Assembly: GCA_036337765.1 (NCBI GenBank)
Contig: JAYZDP010000058.1
Location: 1-5,575, forward strand
DNA length: 5,575 nucleotides
Origin: JAYZDP01 sp036337765
GTDB lineage: Bacteria > Acidobacteriota > Thermoanaerobaculia > Multivoradales > Multivoraceae
Direction of reading: 5' to 3'
Positions within the stretch are counted from its first letter, which is position 1, and each line of letters opens with the position of its first letter. Shown here one piece after another: positions 1 to 5,575 of this stretch. Under the pieces are notes generated by a model, which was given only the letters and a program-made list of their open reading frames with translations, did no database searches and had not been told where the DNA came from. The position numbers and the translations under genes are program-made.

Positions 1-793
1 GATCGTCTGAGCCGTCCTTCTTCTTCTTCTCGTCGTCGTCCTTGACCAGCCTCATGCCGCGGCGGTGTCGCATGCGGGCCAACTTCAGCTGGATTCTGCG
101 CTGCTCGAAGCGCAGCCAGAGCTCCCGCAGGCCGCGACGGAGGTTGCCGGCCGTCAACAGGTTGTAGGTCACCACGACCGCGGCGCAGATACCGACAAAG
201 CCCGCCAGATCCCGCGTGCCGAGAAAGCCCATGAACGCGAACAGCACCTCGATCCACAGGAACCATCTGGCGTGGATCGGCAGCACGAAGAAGAGGTAGA
301 TCGTGGCCTGCCCGAAAAGCGTGGCGAAGGCGGCGATGACAATCACCAGGAGCATGCGCTGGCCCTGCATCAGGGTGAAGGGCACCGGCCCGGTGAAACC
401 GGGGGTCATCGAGGCCACGAACTGCGTTGCGCAGGCAACCAGCGAAGCGCTGATCGACCCCCACACCAAGAGCAGTCGGAAGCTCTTCGGTCCCATGCGC
501 CCATAGACGTCGCGGGAGAACCAGAACAGGATCAGGAGCTCCAGTAGGAACCAGATGCTCGGCGCGCCGGAGCCGATCACGGGATAGGTCACGAGCTGCC
601 ACACGAAGCCCCTCTGCCAGACCTCGGGGGAGAGCCGGAGAAGGGATGGAATGACGGCCGTCGAGGCGAAGAACTGCAGCGCGAAGGTAACGAAGATGAC
701 TACCAACAGGACGATCACGTCCTGCGGCGGAGCACCGCCGCCGCCGAACCCCGAGGTGGACGCGCCTGTGCGTAGTGGTCGCCGGCCGAACAT
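1..793 (-). CDS. Rhomboid-like integral membrane protein, catalytically inactive type (3' end off the left edge)
   Basis: I translated this reading frame by hand from the complement: 264 codons are open from the ATG at 793 to the window edge, with no stop, so the C-terminus is missing. A Gly-rich N-terminus (residues 15-20) is followed by about five or six hydrophobic segments, near 25-48, 64-92, 105-128, 147-171, 177-192 and 197-213. A basic, probably cytoplasmic tail follows (219-251), ending in an Asp/Lys run. The WQLVTYP motif at 65-71 and the hydrophobic layout resemble the rhomboid fold. The catalytic GxSG is not present: the corresponding loop reads PVPFTLMQGQ (136-145), and the expected active-site His and Asn are not recognisable. 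It is therefore probably a pseudoprotease or structural membrane protein rather than an intramembrane protease; its substrate or partner is unknown. It is divergent from the HD gene. No clear Shine-Dalgarno precedes the ATG, so the exact start is moderately sure. Confidence 0.8.
   Translation of the reverse strand, partial: MFGRRPLRTGASTSGFGGGGAPPQDVIVLLVVIFVTFALQFFASTAVIPSLLRLSPEVWQRGFVWQLVTYPVIGSGAPSIWFLLELLILFWFSRDVYGRMGPKSFRLLLVWGSISASLVACATQFVASMTPGFTGPVPFTLMQGQRMLLVIVIAAFATLFGQATIYLFFVLPIHARWFLWIEVLFAFMGFLGTRDLAGFVGICAAVVVTYNLLTAGNLRRGLRELWLRFEQRRIQLKLARMRHRRGMRLVKDDDEKKKKDGSDD
17..40. repeat. Short trinucleotide tract inside the rhomboid-like gene
   Basis: The plus strand reads four CTT units, one CTC and three GTC units. 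On the coding (minus) strand this gives three GAC, one GAG and four AAG codons, encoding an Asp/Glu/Lys run in the cytoplasmic tail. Slippage here would change length in steps of three and keep the frame. It is short and may simply reflect a charged tail. Confidence 0.45.
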
Positions 794-819
794 GTGCCAA
801 GTGTAGCCAGTCAGAACGC

Positions 820-825
820 TAGAAT
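820..825 (+). promoter_or_regulatory. Possible -10 element for the HD/DUF72 pair
   Basis: TAGAAT matches the sigma-70 -10 consensus at five of six positions and lies 21 bases upstream of the ATG at 847, in the 53-base divergent gap. No convincing -35 hexamer is seen at 16-18 bases spacing, so this is a weak candidate. If used, the leader would be about 15 bases and would still contain the GGAGA ribosome binding site at 838-842. Confidence 0.25.
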
Positions 826-846
826 CCGCCCCTACGCGGAGATTGC

Positions 847-1440
847 ATGAACCGAGACGAAGCCCTGCAGCTCATGACCAGCCACGTTGCCGAACGTGGG
901 CTGCAGCGGCACATGATGGCGGTCGAGGCGGCCATGAGGTTCTACGCCGCCGAACTCGACCAGGAGGTTGAGACCTGGGGCCTCGCGGGCCTGCTTCACG
1001 ACTTCGACTGGGAGATCCACCCCACGCTCGAGCAACACCCGGCCGAGGGCGCCCCGATCCTGCGCGAGAATGGTTGCCCAGAGCCGATCGTCCGGGCGAT
1101 CCTTTCCCACAACACCGAAGGCACTGGCATCGAGCGTGCCACCGCCATGGACTTCGGCCTGCTCGCCTGCGACGAGATCACCGGCCTGATCACCGCCAGC
1201 GCGCTGGTACGCCCGGACAAGGACGTGCGCGAGGTGCGGATCAAGTCGTTGAAGAAGAAGTGGAAGGACAAGGCGTTCGCACGCGGAGTCGACCGTCCTC
1301 ACGTACAGGGGGCGACCGAGGACTTCAGCCGCGAGTGTTTCGGCGGTGAGCTCGAGCTGTGGGAGCACATCGCGAACGTCGTCACGGCGATGGGCGGCGT
1401 CGCTGCCGAGCTTGACCTCGACGGCCGCCTGATCTCATGA
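847..1440 (+). CDS. HD-superfamily metal-dependent hydrolase (COG2316-like)
   Basis: A 197-residue protein with an intact HD-type metal site: H22, the H51-D52 pair in GLLHDFDWE, H64, H88 and D109 in the LACDE segment. The HD superfamily usually hydrolyses phosphoesters such as nucleotides with a divalent metal; the substrate here is unknown. After the metal core the segment LVRPDKDV...KSLKKKWKDKAFARGV (about 119-147) is strongly reminiscent of the conserved tail of the predicted hydrolases grouped as COG2316, and the length fits that group. No signal peptide or membrane segment is seen, so it should be cytoplasmic. GGAGA at 838-842, four bases before the ATG, supports the start. Its stop overlaps the start of the DUF72 gene by four bases (ATGA at 1437-1440), implying one transcript and translational coupling. 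Family assignment is firm; biological role is not. Confidence 0.93.
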   Translation: MNRDEALQLMTSHVAERGLQRHMMAVEAAMRFYAAELDQEVETWGLAGLLHDFDWEIHPTLEQHPAEGAPILRENGCPEPIVRAILSHNTEGTGIERATAMDFGLLACDEITGLITASALVRPDKDVREVRIKSLKKKWKDKAFARGVDRPHVQGATEDFSRECFGGELELWEHIANVVTAMGGVAAELDLDGRLIS

Positions 1441-2120
1441 AGCTCTTCGCCGGTACCAGCGGCTACGCCTACAAGGACTGGAAGGGCCACTTCTACCCTG
1501 AAAAGATCGCCCAGGAGCGAATGCTGTCCTTCTACGCCGACAATCTCGGCTCGGTCGAGATCAACAACACCTTCTATCGCCTACCGTCCAAGAGCGTGCT
1601 CGCCAACTGGCGTGAACAAGTGCCTGAAGGGTTTCGTTTCGTACTCAAGGCGTCGCGCCGCATCACCCATCAGAAGCGGCTCAAAGAGGCCGATGATGCA
1701 CTCGGCTACTTCCTCGATTGTTCGACCGAACTCGGCGACCGCCTCGGCGCCCTGCTGTTCCAGCTGCCTTCGTATCTGCGCAAGGACATCGATCGGCTCA
1801 GGGACTTCCGGGCCCTGCTCGACGGCGCCCTTCGCGCTGCCTTCGAGTTCCGCCACCCCTCCTGGTTCGACGACAAGGTCTACGCCGGACTCGCCGACGC
1901 GGGCGGCGCTCTGTGCCTCGCGGAATCGGAGAACGACGAGCGCAACCCGCCCTTCGAAGCCACGGTTGACTGGGGCTATCTACGGTTGCGTCGGGAAGCC
2001 TACGAAGGCGCCGACCTCGAGGCGTGGGCCAAGAAGATCGAGGCGGCACCATGGACCGAGGCCTACGTATTCTTCAAACACGAAGACGCCGGCGCCGGAC
2101 CGAGGATGGAGCCCGTCTGA
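1437..2120 (+). CDS. DUF72 / YecE-family protein with altered C-terminus
   Basis: A 227-residue protein of the DUF72 (YecE-like) family, which has a TIM-barrel-type fold and no firmly established reaction. Family hallmarks are visible: GTSGYAYKDWKGHFYP at 6-21, SVEINNTFYRLPS at 39-51, the FEFRHPSW strand/loop at 136-143 and YVFFKHED near the end at 210-217. The ATG is embedded in the stop of the HD gene and has no separate Shine-Dalgarno, as expected for translational coupling. The protein stops eleven residues after FFKHE with the tail AGAGPRMEPV. In the overlapping frame beginning at 2108 the DNA reads GARLKQLFQ, much more like the final helix of this family. A single base lost near 2105-2111 would explain this, either a real frameshift or a sequence error. 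The barrel core is intact, so activity may be retained. Confidence 0.92.
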   Translation: MKLFAGTSGYAYKDWKGHFYPEKIAQERMLSFYADNLGSVEINNTFYRLPSKSVLANWREQVPEGFRFVLKASRRITHQKRLKEADDALGYFLDCSTELGDRLGALLFQLPSYLRKDIDRLRDFRALLDGALRAAFEFRHPSWFDDKVYAGLADAGGALCLAESENDERNPPFEATVDWGYLRLRREAYEGADLEAWAKKIEAAPWTEAYVFFKHEDAGAGPRMEPV

Positions 2121-2165
2121 AGCAGCTCTTCCAGATCGAACCCGGGCTATCGCACCAGCTCAGAA

Positions 2166-2489
2166 TCAGACCGTGGCTTTACGAATTTTGCGCTTGATCC
2201 GGTGGATGCGCCGCCGGGCGAGCTTCGCAGCCGCCGAATCGCCGGACTCGAGCGCGCTATCGCGGGCCCCCTTCAGCTCTCCGATCTTGGCCTTCAACGC
2301 GGACTTGTCGATGCCCACCACCTCGTGGTGCGCGTGAGCTTCGATGCCCAGAGACGTGCAGATGGCCGGAAGCAGATGCTCCTTGTTCATCTGGGTCGCG
2401 CCCTGTACCGAATCGTGCTCGATCCCGGCCGCCACGTCGCGTAGCTCGGCCACCGTCATGCCGTGCAGCTGTTCGTAGGTGTAGTCCAC
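2166..2489 (-). CDS. Small Rho-N-like domain protein, conserved hypothetical
   Basis: A 107-residue protein starting at GTG. The first half, with LHGMTVAELRDVAAGI (8-23) and MNKEHLLPAICTSLGI (34-49), has the helix-extended-helix pattern of Rho termination factor N-terminal (SAP-like) domains, often associated with nucleic-acid binding. A short linker HAHHEVVGIDKSAL (52-65) leads to a basic helical C-terminal half (66-107) ending in an Arg/Lys-rich segment RRRIHRIKRKIRK. I recognise this architecture as a conserved hypothetical family; its function is not known to me, and nucleic-acid binding is inferred from the Rho-N resemblance and the charge. The start is decided by AAGGAGG (complement of 2494-2500), four bases before the GTG. 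It is divergent from the FHA phosphatase gene and convergent with the DUF72 gene, 45 bases apart. Confidence 0.88.
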   Translation of the reverse strand: MDYTYEQLHGMTVAELRDVAAGIEHDSVQGATQMNKEHLLPAICTSLGIEAHAHHEVVGIDKSALKAKIGELKGARDSALESGDSAAAKLARRRIHRIKRKIRKATV

Positions 2490-2493
2490 AGCA

Positions 2494-2500
2494 CCTCCTT
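2494..2500 (-). promoter_or_regulatory. Near-perfect Shine-Dalgarno fixing the GTG start
   Basis: On the minus strand AAGGAGG, continuing into TG, stands four bases before the GTG at 2489. It is the best ribosome binding site in the window and suggests the small Rho-N-like protein is made at a high rate. Confidence 0.85.
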
Positions 2501-2509
2501 GGTCGCAGG

Positions 2510-2515
2510 ATTGTA
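2510..2515 (-). promoter_or_regulatory. Possible -10 element for the Rho-N-like gene
   Basis: The complement reads TACAAT, five of six matches to the sigma-70 -10 box. It sits about 10 bases upstream of the AAGGAGG ribosome binding site and would give a short leader. No good -35 hexamer is apparent upstream, so the call is tentative. Confidence 0.3.
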
Positions 2516-2566
2516 GCTGTCGGCACGGTGGGGTGCGAGTTGCACGTGATAAATTCGGACGCCCTC

Positions 2567-4225
2567 ATGAAGCTGCGTATCACCCCCGCCGAGGGCGATC
2601 CCTACGACTACGAGCTCGAGCCTGGAGCGATCATCGTCGGTCGATCTTCGACCGCCGACCTCGCCCTGTCGGATCCGTTCCTGTCGCGACATCACGCCCG
2701 GCTGACTCTCGACAACTCAACGTTGAAGGTCGAAGATCTGGGTTCACGCAACGGCACGTTCGTCAACAACGACAAGATCGAAGGCGCCCGCCAGGTCAAT
2801 ACCGGCGACATCATCCGGCTGTCGGCGAGCTCGATCGGCCTGGGTAGCGACCGCGCCTCAATCGCATCGGTCACCACCCGGGATACCGACATCGGCGCGA
2901 CCATCTTCCGACCGGCGTCGGAACTGCTCGAGGAGGACATCAGCTCCTCGACCACTCTCATGGACAGCGCGGAGGCCCTGCGCCGCTACGCCCAGCGGCT
3001 GGAGATCCTCAAAGACGTGCACGAGGCAGTCACCGCTTCAATGAACGAGCAGGAGCTACTCGATCTGATCCTCGACCGCGTATTCGACCACCTCCAGCCG
3101 CAGCAGGGCGTGATCTGGCTACGCGGCGACGACGGCCAGTTCTACCAGGCCGCGACCCGCGCCCTGGCAGGGCACAGCACCGACATCGCCCTGTCGACAA
3201 CGCTGGTGAGCGAAGTCACGACCAAGGGCATGGCGGCCCTGGTGTTCGACACCGCGACCGACGACCGGTTCTCCGCCTCCGAAAGCATCATGATGTCGGG
3301 CATCCGCTCGTTGGTCGCTGCACCGATGCTCGACTCCGAGGCCGGCGCGATGGGCATGATCGTGCTCAACTCCAAGGTCGCAGTGCGGCAGTTCGCCGAG
3401 GAGGACATGGAGCTTCTCGTCTCGCTGGCGGGCGTTGCGGCACTCAAGCACCAGAACATCGTCCTGACCAAGGAGGCGGTGCGCCGACAACAACTCCAGA
3501 GAGAGGTCGACCTCGCGCGTCAGATCCAGCTGAACCTACTGCCTGACGAGCTGCCGAACCTGCCGGGCTACGAGATCCTGGGACGGAACATCCCCCACTC
3601 GGGTGTGTCCGGTGATTACTACGTCGTGGTACCCCGCAACGACGGTGAGGAGTGCGTCTTCTTTCTCGCCGACGTCTCCGGCAAGGGCATCTATGCCTCA
3701 TTGATTACGGCCTCGCTCGAGGCCCTCTCGACCGAGCCAATCGAGAGTGGAGAGCCTACCGACGCCCTGTGCGGCAAGCTGTCTCGCCGGCTCTACGCGC
3801 GTACCCCGCCTAGCAAGTACGCCACGGCGTTCGTCGCCGTGCTCGAGCCGGCGACCGGCCGACTGACCTACACCAACGCCGGACACAACACGGCGCTGCT
3901 GGTCCACGTTGACGGCTCAGTTGAGCTACTCGAGGCCTGCGGCCTGCCGATCGCGCTGCTGCCGGAGTCGGACTACGCGGAACGCGAGACAGCCCTTCAG
4001 CCTGGATCGACCCTGATCATCTACTCCGACGGCATGACCGAGCCGGAAAACGAAAAGGAGGAGGAGTACGGCATCGAGCGGCTCACCAAGCTGACCATCG
4101 CCAAGCGGGAGCTGAACCTCGAGGGACTCGCCGACGCGATGGAGAAGGACCTCGCCAGCTTCATCGGCACCATGCCCTATCCCGACGATCGCACCATCCT
4201 CCTTCTCAAACGCAGGGCCGATTAG
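2567..4225 (+). CDS. FHA-GAF-PP2C (SpoIIE/RsbU-type) serine/threonine phosphatase
   Basis: A 552-residue cytoplasmic signalling protein. Residues 1-90 form an FHA domain with the phosphothreonine-binding residues present: G25-R26, S40-R41-H42, N62-G63 and N67. A Ser/Thr-rich linker (about 90-135) leads through a helix to a GAF sensor domain (about 145-295). A further signalling helix (about 300-330, with REVDLARQIQLNLLP) joins to a SpoIIE/RsbU-type PP2C domain (about 330-552). Metal-ligand aspartates are visible: D350 in SGDYY, D369 in ADVSGKG, D488 in YSDGMTE and D540-D541 in PDDRT. The likely reaction is Mn/Mg-dependent dephosphorylation of a Ser/Thr phosphoprotein such as a STAS-type anti-sigma antagonist; the substrate is not in the window. 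ATG 2567 begins exactly at the first FHA strand; in-frame GTGs at 2546 and 2528 would add 7 or 13 residues. None has a strong Shine-Dalgarno. The downstream gene follows after 9 bases. Confidence 0.95.
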   Translation: MKLRITPAEGDPYDYELEPGAIIVGRSSTADLALSDPFLSRHHARLTLDNSTLKVEDLGSRNGTFVNNDKIEGARQVNTGDIIRLSASSIGLGSDRASIASVTTRDTDIGATIFRPASELLEEDISSSTTLMDSAEALRRYAQRLEILKDVHEAVTASMNEQELLDLILDRVFDHLQPQQGVIWLRGDDGQFYQAATRALAGHSTDIALSTTLVSEVTTKGMAALVFDTATDDRFSASESIMMSGIRSLVAAPMLDSEAGAMGMIVLNSKVAVRQFAEEDMELLVSLAGVAALKHQNIVLTKEAVRRQQLQREVDLARQIQLNLLPDELPNLPGYEILGRNIPHSGVSGDYYVVVPRNDGEECVFFLADVSGKGIYASLITASLEALSTEPIESGEPTDALCGKLSRRLYARTPPSKYATAFVAVLEPATGRLTYTNAGHNTALLVHVDGSVELLEACGLPIALLPESDYAERETALQPGSTLIIYSDGMTEPENEKEEEYGIERLTKLTIAKRELNLEGLADAMEKDLASFIGTMPYPDDRTILLLKRRAD

Positions 4226-4234
4226 GTCTGCCAG

Positions 4235-5086
4235 TTGGCGGCCGACCGGGATCTAGAGCTCGACGCGCTGTATCGCGAAACGCCAGGCGACTTCATCGAG
4301 GCGAGAAATGCGGCCGCAAAGCGCGTGCGACCGGAGGACCGCGATCTTGCCGATGAGCTGAAGGCGCTACGCAAGCCGAGCCAGGCGGCGTGGGTCCTCA
4401 ATCAACTCGCTCTCGACGAGGACGACACGCTTTCGGAGGTACTCCGAACTGGGCTGGCATTGAAGACCTCGGTTCAGGAGGGTCGGGGACCTTCTGAGCA
4501 GGAGGCCGTGCGTCGGGCGCGCACCGGGGCGATCTCGGCCTCGGCCGCAGCCGGTCTCGAGCGCCTACGAATGGCCAATGTTGCACCGGCAACGGCAACC
4601 AAGCATCGGCTGCGAAAGAGTCTCGAGGCGTTGGCGGCCTATGGTGAGGCACTGCCTCCCTCACCGCCTGGACGCATGGACGCCGACCTCGAGCCACCCG
4701 GCTTCGAGTTCCTCGCCGGGATCGAGCTCGCCTCCCCCATCCGCAAGCCCACAGCTCGTCCGAAGGCCGCAAAGCCGCGACCCAAGTCAGTCAAGGCCCC
4801 TACGCCGACGGCCCGAAGCCATAGCCAGTCTCCGCCGAAGCTCGCGCGCAGGGACCTCGGCGCGGCACGCAACACCGCCGAACAGACCGAGGCCGCGGTC
4901 GCGGCGGCGCAGGGCGAGTGCAAGGCGGTGTCGGACGAGCTACGCGGCCTCCGCGCCAGACTCGAACAAGCCAGTCCTCGGGTGGCTACAGCGCGACGTG
5001 ACCTGGACTCGGCGAGCAGAGTCCGCGACAGGACGCGTAGCGAGCTGGCGCGGCTCGAGAAGAAGGCCGGCTCGCGAGACCTCTGA
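4235..5086 (+). CDS. Uncharacterised protein with conserved N-terminal domain, Lys/Pro linker and coiled-coil tail
   Basis: A 283-residue protein, probably started at TTG. The N-terminal part, with LDALYRETPGDFIEARN (9-25) and LKALRKPSQAAWVLNQLA (42-59), is a pattern I recognise from conserved hypothetical proteins of GC-rich bacteria, especially actinobacteria, with no known function. It is followed by an alpha-helical region to about 140, a Pro/Lys/Ala/Ser-rich low-complexity linker (about 168-204) and a long heptad-like Ala/Glu/Arg-rich coiled coil (about 205-280). No signal peptide or membrane segment is seen. The nearest alternative in-frame starts fall inside or after the conserved N-terminus, so TTG is preferred; a weak AGG lies eight bases upstream. 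It begins 9 bases after, and in the same frame as, the stop of the FHA phosphatase gene, so the two are surely co-transcribed. A scaffold or partner of the phosphatase is a guess from context only. Confidence 0.83.
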   Translation: MAADRDLELDALYRETPGDFIEARNAAAKRVRPEDRDLADELKALRKPSQAAWVLNQLALDEDDTLSEVLRTGLALKTSVQEGRGPSEQEAVRRARTGAISASAAAGLERLRMANVAPATATKHRLRKSLEALAAYGEALPPSPPGRMDADLEPPGFEFLAGIELASPIRKPTARPKAAKPRPKSVKAPTPTARSHSQSPPKLARRDLGAARNTAEQTEAAVAAAQGECKAVSDELRGLRARLEQASPRVATARRDLDSASRVRDRTRSELARLEKKAGSRDL

Positions 5087-5087
5087 T

Positions 5088-5575
5088 TCAGGGGATCACC
5101 CGAAACGCGGCGAGGCGATTGCCTCCGAGGAGGTACAGCACTCCATCGGCAAGGGCGGGCGGACTCCACGCCGGGTAGGACAAGAGTTTTCGCCCGCGCT
5201 CATCTACGGGCGTCGCGCGCGCCACGAGGTGAAAGGCGGCCGGATCCGCCTCGATCAGCAGGAGCTCACCGTACTCGGTGAAGACCACGATGTGACCATC
5301 CACGTACAGCTGAGTGGTGCGAGCCAGCCCGGGCTGCTGCCAGCGCACCTTGCCCGTGGCCCACTCGACGCAGCGCAGCTCGGCCGCACCGGTCTTCTCG
5401 CCGCTCGATCCGTACAGATGACCCTCGTGCACCACCGGTGTCGACCAGTGGCTAGAAATGCTCCGCACCCGCCCTGGTGGATCTCTCCACACCAGCTCGT
5501 GCCCGGCGCGGGTCACGCGCACGAGACTCGCTCCCGGTCCATACGACTCGGTGATGAAGACCTCGTCACCCACCA
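5088..5575 (-). CDS. PQQ-type beta-propeller repeat protein, C-terminal part (5' end off the right edge)
   Basis: The frame is open from the stop at 5088-5090 to the right edge, giving 161-162 residues of a longer protein; the GTG near 5573 is very probably internal because the sequence there is already mid-repeat. Propeller-blade repeats are visible. WSTPVVHEGHLYG (43-55) and WSPPALADGVLYLLG (136-150) are two copies of a W-S-x-P-x4-G-x-L-Y pattern, and ELRCVEWATGKVRWQQ (65-80) carries the classic TGK..W blade ending. VDGHIVVFTEYGELLLIEAD (91-110) is a further blade. Such outer-membrane or periplasmic PQQ-like propellers act as protein-binding scaffolds or, in some enzymes, as quinoprotein dehydrogenases. 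No PQQ- or metal-ligand motif is seen in this fragment, so an enzymatic role is not claimed. It converges on the coiled-coil gene with a single base between the stops. Confidence 0.88.
   Translation of the reverse strand, partial: VGDEVFITESYGPGASLVRVTRAGHELVWRDPPGRVRSISSHWSTPVVHEGHLYGSSGEKTGAAELRCVEWATGKVRWQQPGLARTTQLYVDGHIVVFTEYGELLLIEADPAAFHLVARATPVDERGRKLLSYPAWSPPALADGVLYLLGGNRLAAFRVIP

Noticed and set aside
65..547. Plus-strand open frame of 160 codons
   Set aside because: It lies opposite the rhomboid-like gene, whose translation gives clear membrane segments; the plus-strand product is rich in Gln, His and Glu with no recognisable motif.
832..1368. Minus-strand open frame of 178 codons opposite the HD gene
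   Set aside because: The plus strand carries an intact HD metal site and family tail; the antisense frame is a by-product of high G+C.
2110..2148. Possible terminator hairpin (AGCCC with GGGCT) between the convergent DUF72 and Rho-N-like genes
   Set aside because: Five-base stem with a 29-base loop and no T-run on either strand; not credible as an intrinsic terminator.
1612..2337. Plus-strand open frame of 241 codons
   Set aside because: It overlaps the DUF72 gene in another frame, with Arg/Ser/Pro-rich low-complexity sequence and no motifs.
3601..3625. Possible loss of a catalytic residue in the phosphatase (SGDYYVV instead of the common GGDYYD)
   Set aside because: The metal-binding Asp is the first one (D350), which is present; the second position varies in the SpoIIE-type family.
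4639..5169. Minus-strand open frame of 176 codons
   Set aside because: It is antisense to the coiled-coil gene and overlaps the end of the propeller gene; its product is Ser/Arg/Ala-rich with no family resemblance.

Overview
The window is GC-rich bacterial DNA (roughly two-thirds G+C by eye), densely packed, with GTG and TTG starts alongside ATG. A multi-domain FHA/GAF/PP2C phosphatase, a Rho-N-like small protein, a PQQ-type propeller protein and a rhomboid-like membrane protein suggest a large-genome environmental bacterium such as an Acidobacteriota or Myxococcota/deltaproteobacterial-type lineage. That placement is inference; there is no rRNA or other taxonomic marker. No tRNA, rRNA, CRISPR array, insertion sequence or phage gene is visible.

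Layout, left to right. (1) Positions 1-793, minus strand: a rhomboid-like integral membrane protein whose C-terminus runs off the left edge; the rhomboid catalytic motifs are absent. (2) A 53-base divergent gap (794-846) separates it from a plus-strand pair: an HD-domain hydrolase (847-1440) and a DUF72/YecE-like protein (1437-2120), joined by an ATGA stop/start overlap. The DUF72 C-terminus appears altered by a one-base frame change close to its stop. (3) A 107-codon Rho-N-like small protein lies convergently on the minus strand (2166-2489), with a GTG start and a near-perfect Shine-Dalgarno. (4) A 77-base divergent gap (2490-2566) leads to a plus-strand pair: a 552-codon FHA-GAF-SpoIIE/RsbU-type PP2C phosphatase (2567-4225), and 9 bases later an uncharacterised protein with a Lys/Pro linker and coiled-coil tail (4235-5086, TTG start). 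(5) A PQQ-type beta-propeller protein on the minus strand (5088-5575, truncated at the right edge) abuts it tail to tail with one base between the stops.

The FHA phosphatase and the downstream coiled-coil protein form the most coherent regulatory unit: phosphothreonine recognition, a small-molecule or redox-type GAF sensor and a Ser/Thr phosphatase are joined in one chain, followed in the same reading frame by a protein of unknown role. This looks like a partner-switching or Ser/Thr-kinase signalling output, but no kinase, anti-sigma factor or STAS antagonist is in the window. The other genes look like ordinary chromosomal housekeeping or conserved-hypothetical genes. I do not see clear evidence of a new defence or mobile system. 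No gene-free stretch exceeds 80 bases.
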